From the NCBI GenBank assembly GCA_030625775.1, contig DAOUQC010000006.1:47597-111596 (forward strand): a stretch of 64,000 bases of DNA, written 5' to 3'. Both the position numbers and the translations under genes were made by a program. A model generated the notes under the pieces. That model was not told the origin of the DNA, ran no database searches, and was given only the letters and a program-made list of their open reading frames with translations. Of this stretch, positions 25,953 through 36,411 are shown piece by piece (the first letter of the stretch is position 1; each line of letters opens with the position of its first letter). Source of the stretch: Verrucomicrobiota bacterium. Lineage in GTDB: Bacteria; Verrucomicrobiota; Verrucomicrobiia; Verrucomicrobiales; DEV007.

Positions 25953-28106
25953 TCAGAGTGTTTGAGCCACTTTTTCAAGTTCGTAACACTCAATGATATC
26001 CCCCGGAACATAATCGTTGAATTTTCCAAGGCGAATCCCGCATTCCAATCCGTTGCGCACTTCTTTGACGTCTTCTTTAAATCGGCGCAATGTAGCAAAA
26101 CCACCATCGTAAACTGCTTGACGGCCTCGCAATACACGCGCACGGGCAGTACGGGCCATACGGCCATCAATCACAACACAGCCACCCACGCGTCCCGAAG
26201 ACAGCTTGAACAATTCCTTCACCTCAGCATGGCCAATCACGTTCTCACGCGTTTCAGGGTCAAGCATACCCAGTAGTGATTCCCTCACCTGATCGATCAA
26301 TTCGTAAATAATGCTGAAAAGCTTCACCTGAATTCCCTCTCGTCTGGCGATCGGAACCGCCTTGCTTTCCAACTTGGTGTTAAAACCAATAATAACCGCT
26401 TCCGAGGCACTCGCTAACAACACATCAGATTCAGTTATCGGCCCAGCCGATGCATGCAGGATGTCCACAGAAATCTTATCTGACTCAATCTCTTGCAGAG
26501 CATTGACCACTGCTTCTACAGATCCCTGGACATCACACTTCAAAATCAGTTTCAAGACCTTTTTATCACCCGCCTCGATGTTCTGAAAAAGTGTTTCCAA
26601 AGATGTTTGCACAGGTCTGGCGAGTTTTTTGTGGCGCAAATCCCCTAGACGCTCCTCGCTCAATTTTTTAGCATTGCGCTCAGAGTCCATCTGAATGAGC
26701 TCATCACCCACACCTGGCAATCCGCTGAATCCAAGAATCTCAACAGGCTCTGCCGGACCGGCCGATTTTACCACCTTGCCATCCGTGCCAAGTAAGGACT
26801 TCACCTTGCCTGAATAATTACCGCAGATAAAAGGAACACCTGGCTTCAAGGTTCCCGCCTGGATTACAACGATTGCTGTTGCCCCTTTACCCGGGTTCAT
26901 TTTGGCTTCAATCACCGTTCCGCGAACCGCCCCTTCCGGATTCGCTTTGAGCTCCATGATCTCTGCCTGCAAAATAATCGCCTCATACAAATCCTCGAGC
27001 CCGGCCCCCGTTTTTGCTGATACTTCAATACAAAGAGTGCTGCCACCCCAATCTTCCGGGCTCAAGTCGCGCTCCTGAAGCTGGGTTTTCACCTTCATCA
27101 CATCAGCACGAGGCAAATCGGTTTTGTTGATAGCTACGATAATACCGACATTAGCCGCACGAGCATGGTCGATCGCTTCAATCGTCGTCGGCATGATGCC
27201 ATCATCAGCAGCGATAACCAGCACCACAATATCGGTCACATTGGCCCCACGAGCCCTCATTTCGGTAAAAGCCGCATGCCCCGGAGTATCAATAAAAGTA
27301 ACCTGTTTTTCGTTTCGGATAACCGAATAAGCCCCCACGTGCTGGGTAATCCCACCCGCTTCCCCATCCGCTACTTTGGAACCCCGGTAAAAATCCAACA
27401 GAGAAGTCTTCCCATGATCAACGTGCCCCATGAAAGTCACAATGGGCGGGCGTGCAGCCAGTTCATCTTCCTCACTGGCCTCTTCCTCCTCAGGCTCCTC
27501 TATAACCTCTTCAACCTTATGAACCCCTCCTCCTTTTTCACGCTTTTCTTTCTCGAGAACAAAACCATTTTTTTCGCAAATTTGCTCTGCAACATCAGGT
27601 TCAATGGACTGATTCTGATTGACGAACACATCCAGTTCCATCAAATCTTTAATCAGGGCAAAGGGCTTCAAACCAAGAGCAACAGCAAGCTCTTTCACCA
27701 CAATAGGGGGTTTCAAATTGATGATTTTGGCAGGATCGATCAAGTCCTCTTCATCTTCATCTTCATCTCCATCTCCATCCTCCTCAGTTCCTGCAGAAGC
27801 CGGCTCCTCCTTATTTTCCTCAGCCAATTTTTCCTCAACCAATTTTTCCTCAACCAATTTTTCTTCCGCCTGGCGCCTTTTTTGCACCAGGGAATCTGCC
27901 TGTGGACCAGTCAACGAAGAAAAGATCGTTCCGTCCGATGCTTTTGAATCAATCTGATTCTTCTTGCTCTTACCACGCAGCTCCTCCTTACGCTCTGATT
28001 CCTCAAAGAGGTTCAAAGCATCCTTCTTTTTCTCATCCAGGGAACTCCCGGATTTTTCGCCGGTGTCGCCCTTGTCCTGAGCTGCGTCTTGTGTTTTCGA
28101 AGCCAT
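25953..28106 (-). CDS. infB: Translation initiation factor IF-2
   Basis: This 717-aa GTPase delivers fMet-tRNA to the 30S subunit. The N-terminal ~220 residues are charged and low-complexity ([31 protein letters not shown]) with a short IF2-N domain ('[24 protein letters not shown]'). The G motifs are intact: [24 protein letters not shown] and SAKTG. The C-terminal domain ends with '[24 protein letters not shown]'. There is a 67-bp gap from nusA. Confidence 0.95.
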   Translation of the reverse strand: MASKTQDAAQDKGDTGEKSGSSLDEKKKDALNLFEESERKEELRGKSKKNQIDSKASDGTIFSSLTGPQADSLVQKRRQAEEKLVEEKLVEEKLAEENKEEPASAGTEEDGDGDEDEDEEDLIDPAKIINLKPPIVVKELAVALGLKPFALIKDLMELDVFVNQNQSIEPDVAEQICEKNGFVLEKEKREKGGGVHKVEEVIEEPEEEEASEEDELAARPPIVTFMGHVDHGKTSLLDFYRGSKVADGEAGGITQHVGAYSVIRNEKQVTFIDTPGHAAFTEMRARGANVTDIVVLVIAADDGIMPTTIEAIDHARAANVGIIVAINKTDLPRADVMKVKTQLQERDLSPEDWGGSTLCIEVSAKTGAGLEDLYEAIILQAEIMELKANPEGAVRGTVIEAKMNPGKGATAIVVIQAGTLKPGVPFICGNYSGKVKSLLGTDGKVVKSAGPAEPVEILGFSGLPGVGDELIQMDSERNAKKLSEERLGDLRHKKLARPVQTSLETLFQNIEAGDKKVLKLILKCDVQGSVEAVVNALQEIESDKISVDILHASAGPITESDVLLASASEAVIIGFNTKLESKAVPIARREGIQVKLFSIIYELIDQVRESLLGMLDPETRENVIGHAEVKELFKLSSGRVGGCVVIDGRMARTARARVLRGRQAVYDGGFATLRRFKEDVKEVRNGLECGIRLGKFNDYVPGDIIECYELEKVAQTL

Positions 28107-28173
28107 TAAATCCTAGTTTCCCTTGATTAAAGTACCAATAATCCAATTCTGTATCAGCCGACGCAGTCACCGT

Positions 28174-29553
28174 CTAAGCTGAAGTCTCAGTTTCTTTGCT
28201 TTCCACTCCTTCTTGTTCTCCGGCAGATTCTTCTTCCGTCACCGCAGCTGGTGCTTCCACCTCAACAGATTCGCTTTCGACAGCAGCTGCCGCCTCACCT
28301 GCAGGCGGCTGATAAATTTCCTTGGCTTTTCCAAGAATGATCGCAGCCTCTTCTTCAGGTATATCGATGATCCCGGCAATGTCTTCTGCATCGACCGAAG
28401 TCGCCAACATCTCAATATTGGTAATTCCCCCACGCACCAGTTCCAAAGCCTTCTCCCGCTCCAATCCAAGCGGCTCGATCAACGCTTCAGCGGCAGCTTC
28501 CACCCGCGCCTCAAAAGCTTCATGAGCAGATTCATCTTTCTCCACCTGAATATCCCAGCCTACCAGCCGGGAGGTCAGACGGGCATTTTGGCCACGCCGG
28601 CCAATAGCTTTGGCCAACTCCTCCTCCTCCACAGTCACCTTCACTGAATGAGCTTCCTCATCGAGATCGATGGAACGGATCAGGGCTGGCTTCAGGGCAT
28701 CCTGCACAAATTCACGAATGTCATCACTCCAGCGAATGATATCGACTTTTTCGTTGTTGAGCTCACGTACGATATTTTTCACCCGTGCGCCACGCAGTCC
28801 CACACAAGCTCCAACCGGATCCACCTTTTCGTTAGCACTGTAAACCGCTACCTTCGTCCGGTAACCGGCCTCACGGGCAATGCCCCGGATCTCAACAGTT
28901 CGATCAGCAATCTCACTCACCTCGGATTCAAATAAACGTCGAACAAAATTAGGATGACTGCGGGAAAGAATAATCTCCGGCCCCCTGGCCCCATTCTCTA
29001 CGGCCACCACATAAGCACGCACCCGGTCACCCACATTGTATTCTTCAGTATTGACCCGCTCCCTCGAAGGCATTACTCCCTCGAATTTCCCCAAATCGAC
29101 CATGACATCAGATCTTTCGAAACGACGCACTGTTCCACTAACGATATCACCTGCCCGGTCCTTGAATTCATCGTAGATCAAAGCCTTCTCAGCTTGACGC
29201 AATCGCTGCAACATTGCCTGCTTGGCGGTCTGCGCTGCAATACGTCCAAAATCCTTCGGTGTCACGTCCACCTCGATCTCCTGATCAATTTCTGCACCCG
29301 GAGTAATCCGCTGGGCCGTTGCCAGATCGATCTGGTCGTAGGGATGTGCCACCGTCTCCACCACAACCAGGGATGCCGTTGCCTTGATGTTACCGTTGTC
29401 TGGATCAATGTGAATTTCCAAACCTCGAGCAGGGCCAATGCTTTTCCTCGATGCAGCCAACAAGGCGCTTTCAAGAGCCTCGATCATCGTTGCCCGATCG
29501 ATTCCCTTTTCCTTCTCGTAATACTCAAAGAGTGCTAATAATTCGCTGGTCAT
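28174..29553 (-). CDS. nusA: Transcription termination/antitermination factor NusA
   Basis: This 459-aa protein has the NusA N-terminal domain ('LLALFEYYEKEKGIDRATMIEALESALL'), an S1 domain ('GDIVSGTVRRFERSDVMVDLGKFEGVMPSRE'), two KH domains ('GACVGLRGARVKNIVREL', 'AIGRRGQNARLTSRLVGW') and one helix-hairpin-helix repeat. It ends in an acidic Ala/Glu-rich tail. It leads the operon. RimP, which usually precedes nusA, is not encoded here: the 256 bp upstream hold only palindromes and the tRNA on the other strand. Confidence 0.95.
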   Translation of the reverse strand: MTSELLALFEYYEKEKGIDRATMIEALESALLAASRKSIGPARGLEIHIDPDNGNIKATASLVVVETVAHPYDQIDLATAQRITPGAEIDQEIEVDVTPKDFGRIAAQTAKQAMLQRLRQAEKALIYDEFKDRAGDIVSGTVRRFERSDVMVDLGKFEGVMPSRERVNTEEYNVGDRVRAYVVAVENGARGPEIILSRSHPNFVRRLFESEVSEIADRTVEIRGIAREAGYRTKVAVYSANEKVDPVGACVGLRGARVKNIVRELNNEKVDIIRWSDDIREFVQDALKPALIRSIDLDEEAHSVKVTVEEEELAKAIGRRGQNARLTSRLVGWDIQVEKDESAHEAFEARVEAAAEALIEPLGLEREKALELVRGGITNIEMLATSVDAEDIAGIIDIPEEEAAIILGKAKEIYQPPAGEAAAAVESESVEVEAPAAVTEEESAGEQEGVESKETETSA

Positions 29554-29745
29554 TGTCCTGTAGGAACCTGAGACAGAAAAGGGCGGGAAAAATTTCCCAC
29601 CCCACTTCGCCCCTACGGCCTGCGGCCTAGGTCATCCAAGTGTTGTAAGCTGCCATCATAGCGGCAACCGCCCCAAGTCGCAAGCAGAAAACCCCGTGCA
29701 ACTTTCAACTTGCACATAAGCATTTTATGCCTTAACTCAGGGCCG

Positions 29746-29800
29746 CTGCGGAAACCATTTGGAATACTCGATTTTTTAAATCGCTTCCAAATCACCGCAG
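29746..29800. repeat. Extended imperfect palindrome just upstream of tRNA-Lys
   Basis: Three nested inverted segments occur in order: CTGCGG/CCGCAG (6 bp), TTTGGAA/TTCCAAA (7 bp) and CGATTT/AAATCG (6 bp around TTT), separated by 1-6-nt internal loops. The structure ends 9 bp before the tRNA. It could be a transcript hairpin, a processing site or a dispersed palindromic element. The remaining 29554-29745 spacer holds no gene. Confidence 0.55.
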
Positions 29801-29809
29801 TAGAAGAAA

Positions 29810-29882
29810 GGGTGGGTAGCTCAGTTGGTAGAGCAGTGGCCTTTTAAGCCATTTGTCCTGGGTTCGAGCCCCAGTCCGCCTA
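29810..29882 (+). tRNA. tRNA-Lys (anticodon UUU)
   Basis: The 73-nt sequence folds as a cloverleaf: acceptor GGGTGGG/TCCGCCT (G-U at both ends), D-stem GCTC/GAGC, anticodon stem GTGGC/GCCAT with loop CTTTTAA, and T-arm CTGGG-TTCGAGC-CCCAG. The anticodon is TTT. The discriminator base is A and CCA is not encoded (CTT follows). No neighbouring tRNA is seen. Confidence 0.95.
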
Positions 29883-29916
29883 CTTCTTCTTCCCCCCGCG
29901 GTTCCCTCCGGTTTTG

Positions 29917-31725
29917 TCAGTCGACAAACTGCAACTGTGCCAGCATGCGGTACATACCGTCCTCCTCGGAGATCAACTGCTCATGGGTACCTGCCTGAAC
30001 TGCCACGCCGTCCTTAATCACTACAATCCGGTCAGCGTCTTTCACCGTTGCCAATCGATGCGCAATGATGATTGACGTGCGTCCCTGCATCAATCCCTCC
30101 AGAGCTTCCTGAACAACTCGTTCACTTTCAGCGTCCAGCGAACTGGTTGCTTCATCCATGATAAGAATTGCCGGGTCTGCAAGAATCGCCCGGGCGATAG
30201 CTATCCTCTGTCGTTGGCCGCCTGAAAGCCTCACCCCGCGGTCCCCCACCAGGGTTTCGTAACCCTCTGGAAAAGCTTGAATAAAATCGTGTGCATTGGC
30301 GCGTCTGGCAGCCTCTTCAACGGCACTGCGCTCAGCTTCGGGCTTCCCATAAGCGATATTCTCCAAAATACTGCCACCAAACAACAGCACCTCCTGGGGC
30401 ACTAGTGCCATCTGGGACCTTAAATAACTCAAATCAAAAGTGTCTGCACCCTTCCCATCAAACGACACCTTACCGGAAGACGGTTCATAAAATCGCAGCA
30501 ACAGTGAAATGATTGTCGATTTGCCTGCCCCACTCGGCCCCACCAAAGCCACGCGCTCTCCCGGCTCCACTTTCAGCGAAACATCCTTCAACACATCTAC
30601 ATCCGGCCGGCTCGGGTAATGAAAGCTAAGTTGCTCCAATTCCACCACCCCTTCCAACCTCCCCTGATTACTACCGCCATCAACCAGCTCTGTACCTTCG
30701 TCCAGGATTTCCCTCACCCGGTCAGACGCCCCCACCGCCTGCTGTAACTGACTGATAATCTCAGGAAATGACCCCATGGCAGCCCCGACAAAAACGCTGA
30801 ACAAAACAAAACGCCAGAAAAGTTCGGAATCAATCTCACCCTTGACCAGCATTGTCCCACCGTACCACAATACGAGGGTCATCACGCCGAACAGAGCAAA
30901 GATAATGAATGCGATAAACAAGCCGCGGGGTGTTGCCGCACGAATGGCCATGTCGAGAAAACGATCCATCTGGCCAGCATAACGCCGACTCTCATAGCTC
31001 TCGTTTCCAAATGCTTTGACGCTGCTGATGCTCTGCAAAGTTTCTTCAACCACCACATTGGTCTCCGCCAACAAATCCTGGGACTGCCTGGTCAGCTTGC
31101 GAATCCCCCTACCAAAAATCGCCGCCATCAACATGATCACCGGCACTCCCATCAGCATCAGCAAAGCCAGCTTGGTTGAGCTGGCAAAAACCATCACGGT
31201 ACCCCCCACCAACATCACCGACTGGCGAACGATCTGTGGTACGGTGTTGATCAGGGTCTCCCTGATCAGAGTCAAATCCGAAGCGATACGGCTCGACATT
31301 TCCCCTACTCGATGAGCATCATAATAGGGCATCGGCAATCGAATAAGTTTGCCATAGGTTTGCTTGCGAATTTCTGCCAGAGCCGACTCCCCCGCTTTTG
31401 TGAACCAGCGAATACGCCAGAAAACCAAAAAAGCCTGCAACGAAAGTGCTGCCAGAGTGATCTTCAGATACCCCCCCAGATTTTTTTCAACTGCATCAAC
31501 ATCAATTTCCCCCGTGGATACGGATCCTCCAATCAGCTTGGAAATCATAAACGGCCAGACCATGGAAAGCCCTGCCGTAACAAACATGCAAATAATCGCG
31601 GGCCAAAACCACCTTTGATAGGGTTTCAGGTAAGCGAAAAGCCAGTAGATTTCTTTCAAACTCAAGCGACGGGATTTCTTTTTCCCATCACTGGCCTTTG
31701 ATTCTTTTTCAGCAGCAGTAGCCAT
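29917..31725 (-). CDS. ABC exporter, fused membrane and ATPase domains (MsbA-like)
   Basis: This 602-aa half-transporter has about six membrane spans in residues 30-320 and a nucleotide-binding domain after ~350. Walker A is 'GPSGAGKSTIISLLL', the signature 'LSGGQRQRIAIARAI', and Walker B 'ILIMDEATSSLD', followed by the H-loop 'IIIAHRLATVKDAD'. It would act as a homodimer exporting a lipid or hydrophobic compound. The Lys-rich lead (KESKASDGKKKSRRLS) is cytosolic. No dedicated partner gene adjoins it, so the substrate is not deducible; the lipid-A flippase MsbA is only one possibility. Confidence 0.9.
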   Translation of the reverse strand: MATAAEKESKASDGKKKSRRLSLKEIYWLFAYLKPYQRWFWPAIICMFVTAGLSMVWPFMISKLIGGSVSTGEIDVDAVEKNLGGYLKITLAALSLQAFLVFWRIRWFTKAGESALAEIRKQTYGKLIRLPMPYYDAHRVGEMSSRIASDLTLIRETLINTVPQIVRQSVMLVGGTVMVFASSTKLALLMLMGVPVIMLMAAIFGRGIRKLTRQSQDLLAETNVVVEETLQSISSVKAFGNESYESRRYAGQMDRFLDMAIRAATPRGLFIAFIIFALFGVMTLVLWYGGTMLVKGEIDSELFWRFVLFSVFVGAAMGSFPEIISQLQQAVGASDRVREILDEGTELVDGGSNQGRLEGVVELEQLSFHYPSRPDVDVLKDVSLKVEPGERVALVGPSGAGKSTIISLLLRFYEPSSGKVSFDGKGADTFDLSYLRSQMALVPQEVLLFGGSILENIAYGKPEAERSAVEEAARRANAHDFIQAFPEGYETLVGDRGVRLSGGQRQRIAIARAILADPAILIMDEATSSLDAESERVVQEALEGLMQGRTSIIIAHRLATVKDADRIVVIKDGVAVQAGTHEQLISEEDGMYRMLAQLQFVD

Positions 31726-31838
31726 CGTAGAGAATCCAAATCACTACACGTCAACGACCACTAATGCCAATAATGATTCAGTGAAAAACCATTCTCACGG
31801 CCTGGCCCCGAGCTTCTGTTCATTCAGAAAAGCTCCGC

Positions 31839-32972
31839 TCACTTGGCTTTCTTTTTCTCTACCTTCTTTTTTTCCTCGCCCTTGACCTCTTTTTTAGCAC
31901 CACCTTCTTTGGCGGTCTTTTCATCGGCAGCCTTTTTATCAGCTACTGCAGCAGATGTTTTGGCTGCATCCTCCCCTTCTTTTTTCTTTTTCTCTTCAGC
32001 TTTAGCTTCTGTTGCCTGGGCAACCGGGATATCCGGCAGCCTGGCATACTGACTGTATTCCGCTGGAATATCTCCGCCACCCACACCGTTTTTGTAATAA
32101 TAGGCCAAGCCTTGCAGTTGCCACAGTTTGCCTTTGAGATCCTTCAATTTAGGATCTGCCGCTTCGATTGCCAGAGCCGCCAGCATCGCCTGCTTGGCCA
32201 AAGCCGGCTCATTGCCATAAGTGATGGTGAACGCCCGGTAATAATCCTCCAGAGCAAGTTCCAATTTTTTCTCCTGCTCATACATTTTCCCACGAATAAA
32301 AGCGAGTTGGATCATCGTAGGTTTGGGCATTTTTTTGAATACAGGCGCAGGCAAAGCCTTGGCATCTCCAACCAACGGCACTTCATAAAACTTCAATCCT
32401 GCTTTCACCACATCCCATTTGCTGGCGGCAAAAGCCGCCCACATCTTCATCAACTGGATCTGCTCGCCAAACAACTTGTCCTGCGTTGAGGTAATTGTTT
32501 TTCCTGATTTGCTATCGAGTAAAGCACCCAGTTCCTCATACTTCCCCAGTCGGCGAAGCGACTCCATTTGGAAGAAACGTGCTTCGCTGGCAAAATTACC
32601 TTTCAGAGCTGAAATCCCTTCATAATCCGTTGCAATTTTACCGAACAGCTTTGCCGCAGCTTCGTAGGCACCCTGCAAAAAAGCCTGACGTGCACGCCCC
32701 ATCAAAGTAGATTCCTCTTGGAAAAAAATACTTTTCACTGATGCGCGACTGACAGCAGTCCCCTTGGTCTGTGCGGTGTAGGCAAACAAAATCTGCTTAC
32801 TGTTCGAGTCCTGGATAAAACCCGTCTCCCGTTTGCCATCCGTTTTTGTCAAAGTCACTTTAGTCGCAGCCGCATCCGCCCCAACATTCAAAAATGCCCA
32901 GGCACTCACGGCTGCCACAATTACTCCCGCTCTCGCGATTCTTCCCGTTATTCCCCTTCTCATCACATTCAT
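31839..32972 (-). CDS. Secreted TPR-like protein of the ExbB/ExbD operon
   Basis: ATG 32972 follows AAGGAA with good spacing (378 aa). A signal peptide (AGVIVAAVSAWAFLNVGADAAA) leads to a small beta domain ('VTLTKTDGKRETGFIQD') and then helical pairs of TPR type ('RARQAFLQGAYEAAAKLFGKIA', 'RGKMYEQEKKLELALEDYYRAF'). The last ~70 residues are almost only Lys, Glu and Ala. It follows the large TPR gene and is presumably part of the same periplasmic assembly with the ExbB/ExbD motor. Confidence 0.7.
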   Translation of the reverse strand: MNVMRRGITGRIARAGVIVAAVSAWAFLNVGADAAATKVTLTKTDGKRETGFIQDSNSKQILFAYTAQTKGTAVSRASVKSIFFQEESTLMGRARQAFLQGAYEAAAKLFGKIATDYEGISALKGNFASEARFFQMESLRRLGKYEELGALLDSKSGKTITSTQDKLFGEQIQLMKMWAAFAASKWDVVKAGLKFYEVPLVGDAKALPAPVFKKMPKPTMIQLAFIRGKMYEQEKKLELALEDYYRAFTITYGNEPALAKQAMLAALAIEAADPKLKDLKGKLWQLQGLAYYYKNGVGGGDIPAEYSQYARLPDIPVAQATEAKAEEKKKKEGEDAAKTSAAVADKKAADEKTAKEGGAKKEVKGEEKKKVEKKKAK

Positions 32973-33021
32973 ATTTAAATTCCTTATTTTTTCAAGTGCC
33001 CCTCTCATTTACTGCCACCAA

Positions 33022-36000
33022 TTATTTTTTTTCAGAGGATTTCCCTTCACTAGCCTCCTCAACAATTCCCAATTTCAAGTCAAGCTCCTGCAACTGCTCC
33101 GGAGTCAGGCCAAGCTCGTTTCTAACCGCCGGCAAACGGCGACGCATCCGCCCCAAGCCTCCTGATGGAGCGTCTGATTCTTTGGCTTTTTGAAACATAT
33201 ACAAAATTTTCCGCAGGTAGCTGTAAGCCCGTATCTTTTTCTGAGGATCATCAATGCTGTAAGCCAGCTCAAAGCCCCTTTCCAGAGCCTGGCTCGACCA
33301 GTCGATATAAGACCCATACACAGCAATCACCGCATTATAGACTTTGATGGCATCATCGGTTTTGCCAAGGTGTTCGAGAGCAAGTCCATAGCTGAAGTTA
33401 GACTCCGCACGCGCTACTCGGTCCAGCCACTTTTTATTCTTATTGATTTTACCAAAGCTCCCCCGAGCGCTTTCCCAATCCTCCATCTTGATCGCCAGAC
33501 GGCCTAGATTCAAATAGGCATCCGGAATCAATGGTTTTTCCTGGTATTGATTGATCACCCGCAAAAAGCGTTCACGAGCCGAATTGAGTTTGTCGGCTGC
33601 AGCACTTCGCATTTCGATTTTACCAATCTCATAATCGGCAGGAGCCTTGAAAGCATCATCCGGGCGCACCAGCAATTCTTCAAAATACGGCACCGCCAGA
33701 AAGGGATTATCCGTTTTAGCCAGATAGATGCCGATCTGTTGCAGGGCAAATTCCGAGAGGTTACGCATTTCGTAGTTTTTCATCTCCTCGAACACCGCTG
33801 CGATCTCTGTCTGAATCTTCTCATACTCAGGAGTGTCCTTTTTGACAGAGTTACGCTTGCCTTGCAAAACGACCACCTTCTGGATCTTCAACCAGGTCAA
33901 CAAGGCCTGATTCTTTTTATTGACCTCTGGGAAGTCATCAAAAATCGCAGCCGTCTTGTCAGCGCCCCTGGCCCGCACCGAAGCCTCGGAGTAGGATCCA
34001 ATTGCTTGCCGCAGCAATTCAATATCTTGCTCATGAGGTTCCTGGTTGCCCATGAAATTGATCATTTTTTCCAATTGTTTCAGGCCGTCTTCCGCACGAT
34101 CCGCCTTCTCCAGAGCTTCCATGGTGAAAACCGAAATCTGTGGCTCCCAATAGGTTCCTTCGTAGTCGGGAAAAAAGGAATCATAATACTTCACCGCATC
34201 ATCCCACTTCTCCAACCGCATGCTCAAGTCGGCGGATCGAGCCAAAGCCTCCGAGACACTTGCCTTACGTTTGCGCTTTTTTCCTTCCCCTATGGCTGCC
34301 GAAAAATACTCCAACGCCTTCTCCGTCAATTTGATATTTTCAGCCTCATCCTCCAGATCCAGACCCGCTTTGACGTCATAGGCGTCTCCCCCCATGTTCA
34401 AGGCGCGGTCGAGTACCACTGAATCCTTGCGCTCCGTTCTCAAACGTTCGATTGCTGCAATACTTTTGTCATATTCCTCCAGGTTAAAGTGACAAGTTGC
34501 CCGGTCAAACAGGGCCAAATCAAGAAACTTGGATTGGGGGAAATCCTGGAAATAAACATCCAGCAAACCTGCCGCCTTGGGAAATTTCCCGGTAATCACA
34601 TAATTACTCGCCTGATAATACAAAGCAGCTTCACGATTGCCGCTATCAGGGTATTTTTCAGCAAACAGATCAAGCGGCTCCTGAGCTTCTATGTGATTCC
34701 CCAGGAAATACAATGCCGCCCCATAAAGGTGATCCGCCAATTCCCGCGCAGGGTCACCCGGTTCGTATTTTTTGCGCACTTTTTCACACACATCCATCAC
34801 CGTGTTGTATTCACGTGCAGTGAAAAGTGACTGCAGCATGAAAGTAGCCACATTATTTTCCAGACGGTGATCCGGAAATTCCTTCATGAATTTGTCACCG
34901 TAATACTGGGCACTGCTGTAATCTCCCAACAAAGTCGAAAACCGAGCGGCCTCGTGCAAAATTTCAGGCCGGGCTTTGCTTTTAAGATAATTCTCTGCCA
35001 GATAAGTATAAATCGCCCGGGAAGCCATCCGGTTGCCCAGCTTTTCGTAACTGGCAGATACCAGACGCATCAACTCCAGATCAGCTTGATCCGGCTTTTT
35101 AAGTTCATCCTCATATTTCTTGATTGCCGTAGCATAAACGGCAGGCACTGCAGCTCCCTGCGGCAAGGTGAGTGCCCGCATTTTGACATCGGCCAGAATG
35201 TCGTCAGCCGTCGGGATCATCGAATAATAACGTAAAGCCAAGGTGTGCAAACCAGCCTGTGCCGATTCAAATCCCAGTTTTTTCAAGCGTTGCCCAAAAC
35301 CAAAACGAGCCTGATCAAAAGGTTGTACCGTCAGCAAAGACGAATACTTGTTCAAAAAATCATGCGCTTTACGGTTGATAATCTCTTTACCAAGTTTGCT
35401 GGATTGATCAATCCAGCCCAAGCTCAACTCCAACAGACCCTGCATCAAAAACTGGGGAGCCACCTTCCACTTGGCCTGGTTCTCAAACAGTTTCCGTATC
35501 TCCAACTCCCCTTCATCCACCATGCCTACAGCAATCAACGCCCCACCTTTCCTCAACGAATAGACATTGCGCACCGTTGCCAGTTCTTTTGGGTCAGGCT
35601 TGGATGAGAGGTAGCGTTGGTAGAGTTTAAGAGCTTCAGCAGGGTTTTTCAGTTGCTGCTCGCAATAGCCCCACTGGAAAAGCGACAGCTTTTCCCTTTT
35701 ATTTTTCGAATCAATCTTGGAGATTTTTTTCTCACCTGTTTTAGGATTAGGATAATCCTCAGCACAGGTTTTAAACGCATTCCGTGCCGCCTCCCACTGG
35801 AAAAGCTGCAACAAAGCCGTGCCATAATCAAAATAGATCCCCCCGAAACCCGGCCCGTAATCTTCCATCCCCACTGACCCGTAGGTCTTGATCGCCTGCT
35901 CAAAAATTGGAATTGCTCCTTTGAAATCACCTGCCTGGGCTTTCTCTGAAGCAGCGAGATAGAGCCCCTCCAGCGAATCGTCCTCCTGGGCAAAGCTTTG

Positions 36001-36117
36001 ACTCATCCCACCCGCTGTTAACAACAGGATCGTTATACCTGCTGCAAATTTCAGTACGAACCTTTCGGTCAAAACCCAGCTAAGGGGACGTTTTGTCATT
36101 TTTATTTTTCTCATCAT
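33022..36117 (-). CDS. Large periplasmic TPR-repeat protein
   Basis: ATG 36117 is preceded by GGAAGAGA; the track start at 36198 lacks support. A signal peptide (FAAGITILLLTAGGMSQSFAQ) leads into ~1000 residues of tetratricopeptide-like helix pairs ('AGDFKGAIPIFEQAIKTYGS', 'PAEALKLYQRYLSSKPDP', 'AAGLLDVYFQDFPQSKFLDLALFDRA', 'NSARERFLRVINQYQEKPLIPDAYLNLGRLA'). Such proteins act as scaffolds. Position after exbB-exbD-exbD suggests the periplasmic or outer-membrane partner of that proton-driven complex, comparable in idea to YbgF/Tol-Pal or gliding-type TPR proteins. No catalytic motif is seen. Confidence 0.75.
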   Translation of the reverse strand: MMRKIKMTKRPLSWVLTERFVLKFAAGITILLLTAGGMSQSFAQEDDSLEGLYLAASEKAQAGDFKGAIPIFEQAIKTYGSVGMEDYGPGFGGIYFDYGTALLQLFQWEAARNAFKTCAEDYPNPKTGEKKISKIDSKNKREKLSLFQWGYCEQQLKNPAEALKLYQRYLSSKPDPKELATVRNVYSLRKGGALIAVGMVDEGELEIRKLFENQAKWKVAPQFLMQGLLELSLGWIDQSSKLGKEIINRKAHDFLNKYSSLLTVQPFDQARFGFGQRLKKLGFESAQAGLHTLALRYYSMIPTADDILADVKMRALTLPQGAAVPAVYATAIKKYEDELKKPDQADLELMRLVSASYEKLGNRMASRAIYTYLAENYLKSKARPEILHEAARFSTLLGDYSSAQYYGDKFMKEFPDHRLENNVATFMLQSLFTAREYNTVMDVCEKVRKKYEPGDPARELADHLYGAALYFLGNHIEAQEPLDLFAEKYPDSGNREAALYYQASNYVITGKFPKAAGLLDVYFQDFPQSKFLDLALFDRATCHFNLEEYDKSIAAIERLRTERKDSVVLDRALNMGGDAYDVKAGLDLEDEAENIKLTEKALEYFSAAIGEGKKRKRKASVSEALARSADLSMRLEKWDDAVKYYDSFFPDYEGTYWEPQISVFTMEALEKADRAEDGLKQLEKMINFMGNQEPHEQDIELLRQAIGSYSEASVRARGADKTAAIFDDFPEVNKKNQALLTWLKIQKVVVLQGKRNSVKKDTPEYEKIQTEIAAVFEEMKNYEMRNLSEFALQQIGIYLAKTDNPFLAVPYFEELLVRPDDAFKAPADYEIGKIEMRSAAADKLNSARERFLRVINQYQEKPLIPDAYLNLGRLAIKMEDWESARGSFGKINKNKKWLDRVARAESNFSYGLALEHLGKTDDAIKVYNAVIAVYGSYIDWSSQALERGFELAYSIDDPQKKIRAYSYLRKILYMFQKAKESDAPSGGLGRMRRRLPAVRNELGLTPEQLQELDLKLGIVEEASEGKSSEKK

Positions 36118-36411
36118 TCTCTTCCGATAAATATTCAGGGATCCATATCCCGTTTTTTTAGTACCCCATTCGGCAACTCTCATAATTCTATGCCCCAATC
36201 ATTTTAATCCACTTACAAAAAAGTATCAGTCCAAGGCCATTCTTCCAAGTATATACCGCCCGATACCGTGTTTTCGGGACAGAGGCCATCCCTGGGATTC
36301 CAGTAAATCGACAAAACTGCGTGAAGTCAGCTGCTTCCCGCTCGCTACCAGGTGTGCCCATCCTGAAATCGCGAACCCTGGTTTTCATAAAATCCGCCAA
36401 AATGCCAGCCG

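Noticed and set aside
27700-27900. Repetitive [15 protein letters not shown] coding repeats as a separate repeat element
   Set aside because: They are part of the low-complexity N-terminal region of IF-2, which is normally charged and repetitive.
29613-29795. 60-aa minus-strand ORF upstream of nusA
   Set aside because: It runs through the palindrome before the tRNA, has no similarity to RimP and no protein-like pattern.
36188-36400. 70-aa minus-strand ORF between exbD and the large TPR gene
   Set aside because: It begins with TTG, the first ATG (36388) has no ribosome site, composition is mixed and no domain or hydrophobic pattern is seen; it also overlaps the extended TPR lead region. Probably a chance ORF in a 294-bp spacer.
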